Positions 28,321 to 38,128 are shown, counted from the first letter of the stretch. The stretch: DNA of 64,000 bases from Aquimarina agarilytica ZC1 (GCF_000255455.1 NZ_JH621253.1:69498-133497); one strand, 5' to 3'. Numbers and translations are program-made. The notes: a model not told the origin generated them from the sequence alone.

Positions 28321-31300
28321 TTGACTCATACTTTGAAATCCATAATAGACATATATAAATTCTTCTGTATTATTTCATTTGCAATGTTTTTTTCTTGTAA
28401 AAATGTTACAAATGGGGAAAGGCAATTCAATCAATTGTCTCACAAAAAAACAGCGATTGAATTTAAAAATAAGCTTACTGAAACAGATTCATTAAATTAT
28501 TTTACCTATTCGTATTTGTATATGGGTGGAGGAGTAGCAGTGGGAGATATTAATAATGATGGTTTAGATGACTTATTTTTTACAGGAAATCAAGTTTCTA
28601 ATAAGCTATATATCAATAAAGGGAATTTAGAATTTGAAGATATTACTGATAAAGCAGGAGTTAATGGGAGTGATAAATGGTATACCGGTGTTACAATAGC
28701 AGATGTTAATAATGATGGTTTTTTAGATATTTATACTTGTGTAGCTGGTAAAAGTGGAAATAAAAAAAATGAACTTTATATAAATAATAAGAATAATACA
28801 TTTACTGAAAGTGCCGAAAAATATGGATTGGCAAATGTAGGTAACAGTGTTCAAGCTACTTTTTTTGATTATGATAAAGATGGTGATTTAGATGTGTATG
28901 TAGCTAACTATCCACCAACTTCATTTAATGCATCTAACACCTATTATCGTTTTAAAATGAGAGATGTTAGTGATGTAGATTCGGATAAGCTTTATCGCAA
29001 TGACGGAGGTAAATTTGTAGATGTAAGTGTACAAGCTGGTGTAGCTTCGTTTGGGTTAAGTTTAAGTGCAACAGTTGCAGACTTAAATAATGATAATTGG
29101 CCCGATATATATGTTTCTAATGATTTTTCTACTCCCGATTATCTATATATGAATAACCAGGACGGAACATTTACCGAGCAAATAAAAAAAGCAACTAAAC
29201 AGACTTCATTTTATGGTATGGGGGTAGATATTGCCGATTACAATAATGATGGCCTTTTGGATATTTTGCAAGTAGACATGTCTGCTCAAAACAATAGACG
29301 TTCCAAGGCGAATATGGCTAGTATGAATCCCGCTTTATTTTGGGGTACAGTTAATGCAGGTTTTGGATACCAGTACATGCAAAATAGTTTGCAATTAAAT
29401 AGAGGTAATGTTCAAAAAGATACGGCTATTCCTCATTTTAGTAATACGTCTCGTTTAGCAGGAATTTCGTCAACAGATTGGAGTTGGGGGCCTTTGTTTG
29501 CCGATTTTGATAATGATGGGTGGAAAGATATTTTTATTTCTAATGGAACAAGACGCGAAATTAACAATAGAGATTATTTTGCAAAATTATCAAAATCAAA
29601 AAATAAGAAAGATAGCTTGTTACAAAAAGCAATGGCTATTCCATCGGAAAAAATTGAAAACTTTATTTTAAAAAACAATACAGATTTATCATTCAGTAAA
29701 ATGAATAAGGAGTGGGGCGTAACCTATTCTGGTTTTTCAAATGGTTGTGCTTACAGTGATCTGGATAACGATGGTGATTTAGATATTGTAGTTAACAATA
29801 TTGATGATTATGCCTCTGTTTTTGAAAATAAAAATAAAGAACAGAATAATTTCTTATCTATAAGTTTTAAAGGAATAGTAAAAAATGAATATGGGATAGG
29901 TACACGTGTAACTATAGTCACAGATTCAATTAAACAAGTAGGAGAATTAACCCAAACTAGAGGTTTTCAATCAGCAGTAGCACCAAAACTTCATTTTGGA
30001 GTAGCAAAAGCAGAGCGTATTGATTCATTAGTAATTGATTGGCCTAATGGAAAACAAGAAATACGCACGCATTTAAAAATAAATCAACACCTTCAAATTA
30101 GCTATAGTGAAAGTAATACTTCAGATAAAAAAGAAATCACAAGTAATTCCTTAAGTAAAGCTTTTACAAGCTTTTCAAAAGATACAATCTTAATACATAA
30201 GCACACAGAAAATAGATTTAATGATTTTAAATTTCAAGTTTTATTACCTCATAAATTATCAAATTTAGGTCCAGCACTTGCTGTTGCAGATGTTAATGGA
30301 GATGGAAAAGATGATTTATTTGTTGGAGGAGCTAAAGATTTTTCAGGAAGTTTATATATACAAGGAGTAAAAGGGTTTAAAAAAAATCAAGAATCGTTGT
30401 GGGAAAAAGAAAAAAAGTATGAAGACATAAAAGCAACATTTACAGATTTTGATAATGATGGAGATCAAGATTTATATGTAGTTAGTGGTGGTTATGAATT
30501 TTCTCCAAAAAGTGAATTTTTAAAAGATCGAATTTATAGAAATGATGGAGGAGGAAGTTTTACTAAGCTAACAGAAGCGTTACCCGATTTTTTAATTAGT
30601 GGAGGAGCAGTAGCTGTGGCAGATTATGATAAGGATAATGATGTTGATGTTTTTGTTGGGGGTAGATTAATTCCGGGTAATTATCCAACGGCTGCCAGTA
30701 GCTTTTTATTAAAAAACGAGAGCTCTTCCAATAAAATTGGTTTTGAAAAAGATAAAAAATCCATATTTAATGATATAGGGATGGTTACAGGAGCCGAATG
30801 GTTCGATTACAATAATGATACATGGTTGGATTTAGTGGTCGTAGGTGAATGGATGACTCCTCAGATTTTTAAAAATAATCATGGGAAATTGGAAAACGTT
30901 ACTAATGATTTGGGACTTGATAATTTTCATGGTTGGTGGAATACAGTAAAAGCAGCCGACTTTGATAATGATGGAGATTTAGACTTTGTTGTGGGTAATC
31001 TGGGGTTAAATTATAAATATAAAGCATCAGAAGAAAAAACATTCGACATGTATGTGAATGATTTTGATAAAAATAAACAGAACGATATTGTACTAAGTTA
31101 TTATAACGAAGGTAAGCAATATCCAGTTAGAGGTAGAGAATGTTCCAGTCAACAGATACCAACAATTAAACGAAAATTCAAAAACTATGATTCATTTTCC
31201 AAAGCGACTGTATTAGATGTTTATGGGGAAAAGAATATTGAAAATTCTACACATTATAAAGCAGAAACTTTTGCCCATACTTATTTTGAAAATGTTTCAG

Positions 31301-31632
31301 GAAAATTTAAACCGCATCTGTTACCTAAGCTTTCTCAATTATCATCTATCAATCAAATATTAATTGATGATTATACAAATGATGGTTTTTTAGATATTTT
31401 AACTGTAGGTAATTTACATGAAGCTGAAGTTGAAACACCGAGAAATGATGCCAGTATTGGTTTATTATTAGCTAATAATAAAAAAGGAAATTTTGATGTA
31501 GTAAACTCGAGACAAAGTGGTTTTTATGCTTCGGGAAATATAAAAGGAGCAACTGAAATTAAAATTAAAGGGGAAAAATATATAATAGTGGCAAAAAACA
31601 ACGATTATTTACAATTCATAAAACGTAATTGA
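28321..31632 (+). CDS. FG-GAP/VCBS repeat lipoprotein with ASPIC/UnbV domain
   Basis: A 1103-residue protein of the CRTAC1/UnbV class. The start is TTG at 28321: only this gives a signal peptide (FFCIISFAMFFSCK, lipobox Cys near 26); the next ATG at 28384 falls inside it. Two sets of FG-GAP beta-propeller repeats rich in Ca-binding-like DxNxDGxxD (VGDINNDGLDD, VADVNNDGFLDI, FDYDKDGDLDV; again VADVNGDGKDDLFV) lie at about 70-490 and 655-1080. Between them is an ASPIC/UnbV domain at about 509-600 (DWPNGKQEIR). Such lipoproteins commonly sit next to SusC/SusD genes in marine flavobacteria, but their role is not established. Probably cell-surface exposed. Confidence 0.85.
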   Translation: MTHTLKSIIDIYKFFCIISFAMFFSCKNVTNGERQFNQLSHKKTAIEFKNKLTETDSLNYFTYSYLYMGGGVAVGDINNDGLDDLFFTGNQVSNKLYINKGNLEFEDITDKAGVNGSDKWYTGVTIADVNNDGFLDIYTCVAGKSGNKKNELYINNKNNTFTESAEKYGLANVGNSVQATFFDYDKDGDLDVYVANYPPTSFNASNTYYRFKMRDVSDVDSDKLYRNDGGKFVDVSVQAGVASFGLSLSATVADLNNDNWPDIYVSNDFSTPDYLYMNNQDGTFTEQIKKATKQTSFYGMGVDIADYNNDGLLDILQVDMSAQNNRRSKANMASMNPALFWGTVNAGFGYQYMQNSLQLNRGNVQKDTAIPHFSNTSRLAGISSTDWSWGPLFADFDNDGWKDIFISNGTRREINNRDYFAKLSKSKNKKDSLLQKAMAIPSEKIENFILKNNTDLSFSKMNKEWGVTYSGFSNGCAYSDLDNDGDLDIVVNNIDDYASVFENKNKEQNNFLSISFKGIVKNEYGIGTRVTIVTDSIKQVGELTQTRGFQSAVAPKLHFGVAKAERIDSLVIDWPNGKQEIRTHLKINQHLQISYSESNTSDKKEITSNSLSKAFTSFSKDTILIHKHTENRFNDFKFQVLLPHKLSNLGPALAVADVNGDGKDDLFVGGAKDFSGSLYIQGVKGFKKNQESLWEKEKKYEDIKATFTDFDNDGDQDLYVVSGGYEFSPKSEFLKDRIYRNDGGGSFTKLTEALPDFLISGGAVAVADYDKDNDVDVFVGGRLIPGNYPTAASSFLLKNESSSNKIGFEKDKKSIFNDIGMVTGAEWFDYNNDTWLDLVVVGEWMTPQIFKNNHGKLENVTNDLGLDNFHGWWNTVKAADFDNDGDLDFVVGNLGLNYKYKASEEKTFDMYVNDFDKNKQNDIVLSYYNEGKQYPVRGRECSSQQIPTIKRKFKNYDSFSKATVLDVYGEKNIENSTHYKAETFAHTYFENVSGKFKPHLLPKLSQLSSINQILIDDYTNDGFLDILTVGNLHEAEVETPRNDASIGLLLANNKKGNFDVVNSRQSGFYASGNIKGATEIKIKGEKYIIVAKNNDYLQFIKRN

Positions 31633-31724
31633 TCTTGTCAAATTTTTTAAACTAGCTTTTATAGTCTAAATTCGTCATATATGAATATTCAGCTTTACAA
31701 AGAATATTAGTTATTATTTTGTTT

Positions 31725-32741
31725 ATGTCTTCTCTATTAAAAAAAATATACGATTTACAAAATGTGCCTTCTATTTCTAAACATGAACAAATTGTTTTAG
31801 GAATAATAGCTGCTATAGACTCAGATGATCTAAAAATTGGCGACAAATTACCATCAATTAATGAAATGGTAGCAGAAGTAGGCTATGCTCGAAAAACGTT
31901 TGTTAAAGCATACAATGATTTAAAAGAACGAGGACTAGTAGAGTCCAAAAGTATGAAAGGATACTTTGTAATAAGTAATAAAACAAATGTGAAGCTTAGA
32001 GTAGCCTTGGTTTTATTTGCTTTTCATAGTTTTCAAGAAGATTTTTATAATACCTTCAGAAAAGAATTAGGAGAGAAATATCATATTGATATTTTTTTTC
32101 ATCATAATAATGTTTCTTTATTAAAAACAGTTTTAGAAAATATATCACGAAAATACGGGATGTATGTAGTAGCTCCTATCCAAAAAGAGGAAGTGAGTGA
32201 AATGCTAATGCAGTTTGAATCGGATAAATTATTAGTCATTGACCGGCATTTAAAAATGCCTAAAGAGTACTCTTATATTACCCAAGAGTTTGAAAATGTT
32301 ACCTATCAAAAATTAGTAGAATTAAGTTCCAGTATAAAAAAGCACGAACGTTTTGTGTTATTTTATAAAGATAATTCCGATTACCCACCAGATATTTTAA
32401 AGGCCTTTAATCGATTTGTTGAAGAGTATGATGTTGATGGAACGGTACTTGATAGTTATGAGCCCAATACGTTAAAACGGAACACGGTCTATTTTTCAAT
32501 AAGTGATACCCAATTATGGAAAGTGTTGAAAGATGCCCGGAATATGGAATATCGATTGGGTAAAGATATTGGTATACTGGCTCATGATGATAATATTATT
32601 AAAGAGATCGCTTTCGGAGGGATATCAACAATATCAACCGATTTTACTTACATGGCTAAAAAAGCTGCTTTTTTTGTAAAAGAAGGAAATCCAATTCAAG
32701 AAACCGTACCTACTTATTTAAGACAACGCAATTCTTTATAA
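31725..32741 (+). CDS. GntR-type transcriptional regulator with sugar-sensor-like domain
   Basis: Likely local regulator of the second uptake locus. I start at the ATG at 31725 (338 residues); a TTG six bases earlier is in frame but less likely. Residues 1-75 form a GntR winged helix: LGIIAAIDSDDLKIGDKLPS, then INEMVAEVGYARKTFVKAYN and LKERGLVESKSMKGYFV. From about 85 onward the protein resembles the periplasmic-binding (LacI-type) effector domains of Bacteroidota GntR regulators (LRVALVLFAFHSFQEDFYNT; GILAHDDNIIKEIAFGGIST). The next genes on the same strand, SusC 2 and beyond, have repeated TAGCATA sites in their control region. Confidence 0.87.
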   Translation: MSSLLKKIYDLQNVPSISKHEQIVLGIIAAIDSDDLKIGDKLPSINEMVAEVGYARKTFVKAYNDLKERGLVESKSMKGYFVISNKTNVKLRVALVLFAFHSFQEDFYNTFRKELGEKYHIDIFFHHNNVSLLKTVLENISRKYGMYVVAPIQKEEVSEMLMQFESDKLLVIDRHLKMPKEYSYITQEFENVTYQKLVELSSSIKKHERFVLFYKDNSDYPPDILKAFNRFVEEYDVDGTVLDSYEPNTLKRNTVYFSISDTQLWKVLKDARNMEYRLGKDIGILAHDDNIIKEIAFGGISTISTDFTYMAKKAAFFVKEGNPIQETVPTYLRQRNSL

Positions 32742-32955
32742 TTTTTTAGTCAATTATTTTAAGGCTATCTCACAGACTTTTAATTCTTTAGTACTAAGTA
32801 GTTTATCTTATATTTGAGCATTTTTTATTAAAATTTTAGCATATCAATTTATGTTTTAACAATTTATTTGTGGGATTTTTCTTGTTGTGTAAAATGAATT
32901 ATTATTAATTTTATCGGTTTATAATTTGTAATAATTAAATATTAAGGCTTTTTTT

Positions 32956-32987
32956 TTGATTATATGTCATTTTTTTTATTACTTTTG
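32956..32987 (+). promoter_or_regulatory. Promoter candidate for the SusC 2 operon
   Basis: TACTTTTG at 32980-32987 fits the Bacteroidota -7 consensus TAnnTTTG exactly, with TTG at 32956-32958 twenty-one bases upstream as the -33 element. Transcription would start near 32994, giving a leader of about 65 bases. Confidence 0.6.
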
Positions 32988-32991
32988 AAAA

Positions 32992-33015
32992 GTAGCATAG
33001 TGTATCATAGCATAC
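32992..33015 (+). promoter_or_regulatory. Possible operator: paired TAGCATA boxes
   Basis: TAGCATAG at 32993-33000 and TAGCATA at 33008-33014 are direct repeats 15 bases apart, placed on the predicted transcription start. Another copy lies upstream at 32837-32843 and one at 37948-37955 before the glycosidase gene. The upstream and far copies share a longer TTTTAGCATA context. A binding site for the regulator encoded at 31725 is an inference. Confidence 0.4.
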
Positions 33016-33059
33016 TTTGTTTTGGTTATGATTAAGTACCAACTAAAAAATTAACAGCA

Positions 33060-36000
33060 ATGAATCTAAAATTATACACGAAATTAATAATGCTTTTTAT
33101 AATGGGAATTACTTCCATAAAAGCGCAACAATCAGTTTCTGGTGTGGTCAGTGATAAAAACTTTCCGCTTCCACAGGTAAACATTTCAATTGAAGGAACA
33201 ACAAAAGGAACTACAACTGATTTTGATGGTAACTATACATTGAATAGTATAGAAACTGGACAGACTATTGTTTACAGTTATATAGGTTACACAACAAAAA
33301 AAGTTCTATTTAACGGACAGAAAAAAATTGATGTAGTCCTTGATGAGGATACGGCATCATTGAGTGAGGTGGTTATTGTAGGTTATGGTTCGCAGATTAA
33401 AAAGGATTTAACTTCGGCAATATCTACCTTAAAAGCAAAGGAAATAACCCAAACAGCAGTAGCTAGTAATCCTGTTACTGCATTACAAGGGAGGGCGCCA
33501 GGAATTCAAGTGGAAAGTTTTGGTGGTCAGCCTGGGGGGAAAGCAAATGTTTTTATCCGAGGTGTAAATTCATTGAGTAATGCATCTCCACTTTTTTTAG
33601 TTGATGGTTTATTTGTCGATGACATGCAGTTTGTAAATCCGAATGATATAAAAAATATATCAATTCTTAAGGATGCAGCGGCTGCGGCTATTTATGGGTC
33701 AAGAGCTGCCAATGGAGTAATACTTATTGAGACAAATCATGGTAGATATAATGACAAAATTGAAGTAAAGTTTACATCCAAAATAGGGGTCGATACCCCA
33801 AGTAAAAAATTAGATTTTATCAATGGGCAACAATATACAGCATATTTAAATCAACGTTTTAGGAATGATCAAGATCCAACTTCAACAGAACCAGTGCCGC
33901 AAGTTACATGGAATGGTGTAGATACAGATTGGCAAGATGAAAATATATCACCGGCTTTAGTTCAGGATTACGGATTAACCGTATCAGGCGGGGGAGCAAA
34001 TTCATCTCAATTTTTTTCGTTCAATTATTTTGATCAGGATGGGATATTAGTTGGATCTGGTTTCGAACGTATTAATCTTAGATTTAATAGTAAATATGAT
34101 AAAAATAAATTTCATGTTACTCAATCTGTAGGTGTAGCCCAAGGTAAATTACAAGAAAATAACTGGTATGGATTTGATGGTACTACTGCTCCAACGGTGG
34201 CGTTGCGAAACCCAAATAATGAAGGAGGTTTTGAAGCTCCATCAACCCAAGTTCAAGGTCCAGGAGGAGTAAATCAGTTTGCTTTAGCTTCGTTGGAAGA
34301 AAATGAAACCACTACCAGAACAATTTTTGGTAATGTTAAACTTGAATATGATCTTACGGATTACTTAACAGCGGGAGTGACTTTTGGTGTGGATTATAGA
34401 AATATCAGAAACTTTCAATTTACTCCTACTTTTGTACAAAGTAGAGATGTGGATCCAGTTCGGAATCTAAATGAACAAAATGATCTCACCGATTTTAGAA
34501 CAGAAGAATTAAATTTTCAAGTAGAACCAACACTTAATTTTAATAAGGATTTTGGAAGGCATAAACTAGGAGCAGTTTTAGGATATACCTATTTTGAAGA
34601 AAATTCAAGTAGCGGTGGATTATATGGTCAGAATACGCCAGCAAATTCTGTACAGGTAGTTAGCGCTTTGCCACCGTCTGACCAAATAATACTTCTAGGC
34701 GAAGAAAGTGAAGCGGCTTTAATCTCATATTTTGGTAGAATTAATTATAATTACGACAGTAAGTATTTATTTTCAGCAACAATGAGAAGAGATGCCTCAT
34801 CACGTTTTGCTGAAGAAAATAGAGTAGGTTATTTTCCTTCTTTTTCTGCAGGTTGGAATATTAGTAATGAAGGTTTTTGGAAATCGGAAGTTGTCAATTA
34901 TTTAAAATTACGAGCATCCTATGGTGAGTTAGGATCATATTCAGATGTGGCCTTTCCTTTTAGTGACGTATTTACACCAAATCAATCAAATACTTCTTTT
35001 GGTGGTCAACAAGCTAATGGTTTAGTAAAAACAACGGTATCAGACCCAGATATTAAATGGGAGACAACCAAAACATTTGACATAGGTGTTGATGCTTCTT
35101 TCTTTGATAATGCGGTTAACTTTTCGGCAGATTATTATGCGAAAGATATTGAGGATGTTTTAGTCGAAATAGCAATTCCATCAACAGCAGGGACAGATAT
35201 TGCTACTACTAGAAATGCAGGAAATTTAATAAATAAAGGGATAGAGTTTAGTTTAGATTATAAAAAGCGCAATGGTGATTTTACGTTTAAAGTTGGAACT
35301 AATTTTTCTTTTAATATTGAAAGCCAAGCGGGTAATATACCTAATCCTATTTTAGGCCCCACAATTGATGAGGATTTAAGAATAGTAAATAGAACTGACT
35401 CCAACCAACCCATAGGAGCTTTTTATGGATTTATCGTTGAGGACAGCGTAAATCCTACTACTGGTGATTTTGTTCGAAAAAATTTAAATGGCGATTTGGA
35501 TGCAGACGGTAATGATATTATTGATGAAGATGATTTAACTGTTATTGGAGATCCAGTTCCCGATTTTACCTATGGTTTTACTTTTGATGCCGAATACAAA
35601 AATTTTGATTTAGGATTGAATTTTGTAGGTGTTCAAGGAAATGAAATTTACAATCTAAGTAGGTATTACAATATTTTATGGCAAGATGGAGGAAAATTAA
35701 CCGATGTGCTCAATGCGTGGACTCCTAGTAATACGAATACTAATATACCCAGAGCTAGTGTAAGTGATGGAGCAGATAATAAAGCACCTTCGTCATTTTT
35801 TGTAGAAGATGGTTCGTATTTTAGGTTGAAAACCTTAGAAATTGGATACAATTTTAAAGATGGAATTTTAGGGAATGATTTGATAAAAGATCTTCGATTA
35901 TCATTTAATATCCAGAATGTATTTGTACTTACTGATTATTCAGGTTATGATCCCGATGTTTCTTCAACAGATGGAGGAAGGGCGAGTTTAAATTCTGGTG

Positions 36001-36107
36001 TTCCAGGAGTTAGGGACGAAGTGAATCCATTACTGGGAAGAGGCTTAGACGCCAGAGCATATCCCAATGCACGTACTTTTACACTAGGTATTCAAGCTAC
36101 ATTTTAA
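33060..36107 (+). CDS. SusC-like TonB-dependent outer-membrane transporter 2
   Basis: Outer-membrane importer of 1015 residues. The signal peptide ends GITSIKAQ (about 23). A carboxypeptidase-like regulatory domain follows (SGVVSDKNFPLPQVNISIEG; DFDGNYTLNS), then the plug with LSEVVIVGYGSQIKKDLTSA and ALQGRAPGIQV, VFIRGVNSLSNASPLFLVDG. The barrel includes FSATMRRDASSRFAEENRVG and ends ARTFTLGIQATF with a terminal Phe, as outer-membrane proteins require. SusD 2 follows after 11 bases. It differs clearly from SusC 1, so the pairs are not a recent duplication. Downstream genes suggest a small alpha-galactoside as cargo (inference). Confidence 0.95.
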   Translation: MNLKLYTKLIMLFIMGITSIKAQQSVSGVVSDKNFPLPQVNISIEGTTKGTTTDFDGNYTLNSIETGQTIVYSYIGYTTKKVLFNGQKKIDVVLDEDTASLSEVVIVGYGSQIKKDLTSAISTLKAKEITQTAVASNPVTALQGRAPGIQVESFGGQPGGKANVFIRGVNSLSNASPLFLVDGLFVDDMQFVNPNDIKNISILKDAAAAAIYGSRAANGVILIETNHGRYNDKIEVKFTSKIGVDTPSKKLDFINGQQYTAYLNQRFRNDQDPTSTEPVPQVTWNGVDTDWQDENISPALVQDYGLTVSGGGANSSQFFSFNYFDQDGILVGSGFERINLRFNSKYDKNKFHVTQSVGVAQGKLQENNWYGFDGTTAPTVALRNPNNEGGFEAPSTQVQGPGGVNQFALASLEENETTTRTIFGNVKLEYDLTDYLTAGVTFGVDYRNIRNFQFTPTFVQSRDVDPVRNLNEQNDLTDFRTEELNFQVEPTLNFNKDFGRHKLGAVLGYTYFEENSSSGGLYGQNTPANSVQVVSALPPSDQIILLGEESEAALISYFGRINYNYDSKYLFSATMRRDASSRFAEENRVGYFPSFSAGWNISNEGFWKSEVVNYLKLRASYGELGSYSDVAFPFSDVFTPNQSNTSFGGQQANGLVKTTVSDPDIKWETTKTFDIGVDASFFDNAVNFSADYYAKDIEDVLVEIAIPSTAGTDIATTRNAGNLINKGIEFSLDYKKRNGDFTFKVGTNFSFNIESQAGNIPNPILGPTIDEDLRIVNRTDSNQPIGAFYGFIVEDSVNPTTGDFVRKNLNGDLDADGNDIIDEDDLTVIGDPVPDFTYGFTFDAEYKNFDLGLNFVGVQGNEIYNLSRYYNILWQDGGKLTDVLNAWTPSNTNTNIPRASVSDGADNKAPSSFFVEDGSYFRLKTLEIGYNFKDGILGNDLIKDLRLSFNIQNVFVLTDYSGYDPDVSSTDGGRASLNSGVPGVRDEVNPLLGRGLDARAYPNARTFTLGIQATF

Positions 36108-36118
36108 AAAAAAGAATC

Positions 36119-37711
36119 ATGAAATTATCATTTAAAAATAACAAGAGAATAAAAATTATACTGTTATCGACAATTATGTTTTTAGGTTGTTCTGAAGACT
36201 TATTGGATAAAGAAAATAATAATGGGACTTCAACGGATAATTTTGGAACAAATATTACGCAAATTGAATCAGCCATAAATGGTGCTTTTCATCCATTAAC
36301 TACGGCATTTTGTTGGGGTAGAGTATTACATACAGGTGCATTTCTAAGGTCTGATGAATTTAATGTATTTGAATTTGGGAGAAACACGGCCATGGCAGGT
36401 TTAAAAGCATCACCAACAGATCGTTGGGCATTAGAACCTTGGCAACAAATGTATAAGTCTATAGGGAGGTGTAATACAGTAATTGATAGAATTCAAACAA
36501 ATTCAGAGGATAATCTTGAAAAACTTGTAGGTCAAGCTCATTTTTTAAGAGCCTTTAATTATTGGTATTTATTGCATTTGTATGGCAATGTTCCTCTCGT
36601 ACTGGGAGAACCAAACCTTGATGCGTTACAACCAGAACAAGCAGATCCGAATATAGTAAGGCAAGCTATTATTGACGATTTAAGAAAGGCTTCGGAAATG
36701 CTTCCAAATCAATGGTCGGGTGATGATGCCGGGAGACCAACGGAATGGTCGTCAATTGGATTATTAGGAAAAACGTATTTGTACAATAAAGAATGGGATA
36801 AAGCACGAATTGAATTTCAACGCATAGTTGACGAAGGAGACTTTTCGTTATTACCCACAGAAATGTATGGAGAAAATTTTGGTATAACCAATGAAAATAA
36901 TCAAGAGTCCTTATTTGAATTACAATTTTTAGCAGTAGAGTCTTTTGTATGGGGAGTGGATATTCCGGGTACAGGGACTCAAGGGAATTATCATATAGAT
37001 TATGCATTACCAACAAAATCACCAGACAGAGGACATGTAATCAACCCCTGGTTAAGGGATTTATTTGAGAGTAACAATGATGTGGTTAGAAGAAATGAAA
37101 CCTTACTTTATGACTACCCAGGAGCAACAAGTTATGGTGGGTTATCCTTTACAGAAGATTTAAATACTGTCCGTAATGACGCAGATGGACAACCTATTCA
37201 AACGGATGTCCAAATAGCAGAAGCAGCAGGAGTGGAACCTATTTTTTCAAAAAAGTATGCAGGTATGGATTTAGGAGCAAGAGCTGATGTTAATTTTTTG
37301 GGTGCAAATGTTGGAAATAATTGGCGTGTTATAAGGTATTCAGATATATTATTAATGCTTGCCGAGTCCTTAAATGAATTGAATAGAACAGGTGAGGCAG
37401 AAGTATTAGTTAATCAGGTTCGAGAAAGAGCAGACATAGATTTATTGAGTGGATTAAATAAAGAAGAAATGACCCAAGCTATTATCGATGAGCGTGCTAT
37501 GGAGTTGGCAGGTGAAGGTCATCGCTTTCTTGATTTAGTACGCTGGGGATTAGCCGATGAATTTTTAGGAACTCCCTCATTACATGGAGGAGCATATCAC
37601 CCAAAATCATTAGTAGGAGGAGCATTTCAATCTAATAGGGATGAACTAATTTGGATTCCTCTTGGTGAAATATCAACTAACCCCAATTTAAAACCCAATC
37701 CAGGATATTAG
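36119..37711 (+). CDS. SusD-like surface lipoprotein 2
   Basis: Partner lipoprotein of SusC 2, 530 residues. The signal peptide ends in lipobox MFLGC (Cys near 24). SusD/RagB features: LGQAHFLRAFNYWYLLHLYG-type helix (AHFLRAFNYWYLLHLYGNVP) at about 140-159, AIIDDLRKASEMLP at about 181-194, SIGLLGKTYLYNKEWDKARI at about 211-230, and the C-terminal DERAMELAGEGHRFLDLVRW at about 459-478. It ends GEISTNPNLKPNPGY, the familiar RagB finish. A strong terminator (37750-37790) follows, so the glycosidase gene downstream probably has its own promoter. Confidence 0.94.
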   Translation: MKLSFKNNKRIKIILLSTIMFLGCSEDLLDKENNNGTSTDNFGTNITQIESAINGAFHPLTTAFCWGRVLHTGAFLRSDEFNVFEFGRNTAMAGLKASPTDRWALEPWQQMYKSIGRCNTVIDRIQTNSEDNLEKLVGQAHFLRAFNYWYLLHLYGNVPLVLGEPNLDALQPEQADPNIVRQAIIDDLRKASEMLPNQWSGDDAGRPTEWSSIGLLGKTYLYNKEWDKARIEFQRIVDEGDFSLLPTEMYGENFGITNENNQESLFELQFLAVESFVWGVDIPGTGTQGNYHIDYALPTKSPDRGHVINPWLRDLFESNNDVVRRNETLLYDYPGATSYGGLSFTEDLNTVRNDADGQPIQTDVQIAEAAGVEPIFSKKYAGMDLGARADVNFLGANVGNNWRVIRYSDILLMLAESLNELNRTGEAEVLVNQVRERADIDLLSGLNKEEMTQAIIDERAMELAGEGHRFLDLVRWGLADEFLGTPSLHGGAYHPKSLVGGAFQSNRDELIWIPLGEISTNPNLKPNPGY

Positions 37712-37749
37712 TTGTTTATCGACATTATATCATAGTTTAGTTAGTTTGT

Positions 37750-37790
37750 GAACTAGGCAAACAAAAATAAAGTTTGCCTAGTTCTTTTTT
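37750..37790 (+). terminator. Strong terminator after SusD 2
   Basis: GAACTAGGCAAAC (37750-37762) and GTTTGCCTAGTTC (37772-37784) form a perfect 13-bp stem with a 9-base loop, followed by six T. Confidence 0.92.
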
Positions 37791-37800
37791 AATTTCTTAA

Positions 37801-38045
37801 AATCGAATTATACATTAGAACTTAGTTAATAGACTTTTTAATACATAATTCGGGTTTAAACTTCTTTTAATTTTTTAACCCGAATTATGCATTGAAACTT
37901 TGTCATGAGGCTGTGATATACAATAAATACTAGTGTTTTCTTAATTTTAGCATAGCACCGTTATGGTTAAATTAAAAAATATAGTTTACGATAGTATTTG
38001 AAGTAGATCACAGACGTAATAGATTTTTTAATACATAATTCGGGT
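37801..38045. repeat. Cluster of alternating CGAATTAT / ATAATTCG repeats
   Basis: Four copies of one motif in alternating orientation: AATCGAATTATACATTAGAA at 37801, the reverse (AATACATAATTCGGGTT) at 37840-37856, the forward form (AACCCGAATTATGCATT) at 37877-37893, and the reverse (AATACATAATTCGGGT) at 38030-38045. Copies 2 and 3 form a 17-bp inverted repeat around a 20-base loop. Copies 3 and 4, with inner CTGTGAT (37911-37917) and ATCACAG (38006-38012), bound a 169-bp symmetric element. This fills most of the 417-base gap before the glycosidase gene. No ORF lies in it. Confidence 0.65.
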
Positions 38046-38128
38046 ATAAGTCATAGCTTAAAAATAAAAGCAGGTTAATATCACTCAATGCACATTTTAT
38101 AAATTGATTTTTAATACGAAGAGAACGT

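Larger units (their letters stand above)
32742..33059 (+). other. Control region of the galactosyl-glycerol-type locus
   Basis: A 318-base gap with no ORF. It holds a promoter candidate (32956-32987) and three copies of TAGCATA (32837-32843, 32993-32999, 33008-33014). A stretch near 32765 (CTCACAGACTTTTAAT) resembles sequence in the repeat cluster at 37801-38045. Confidence 0.55.

Noticed and set aside
32742-33059. Insertion sequence between the regulator and SusC 2
   Set aside because: No transposase, no terminal inverted repeats; the region is better explained as a control region.
36669-37022. 117-codon minus-strand open frame within SusD 2
   Set aside because: Overlaps conserved SusD sequence and has no recognisable features.
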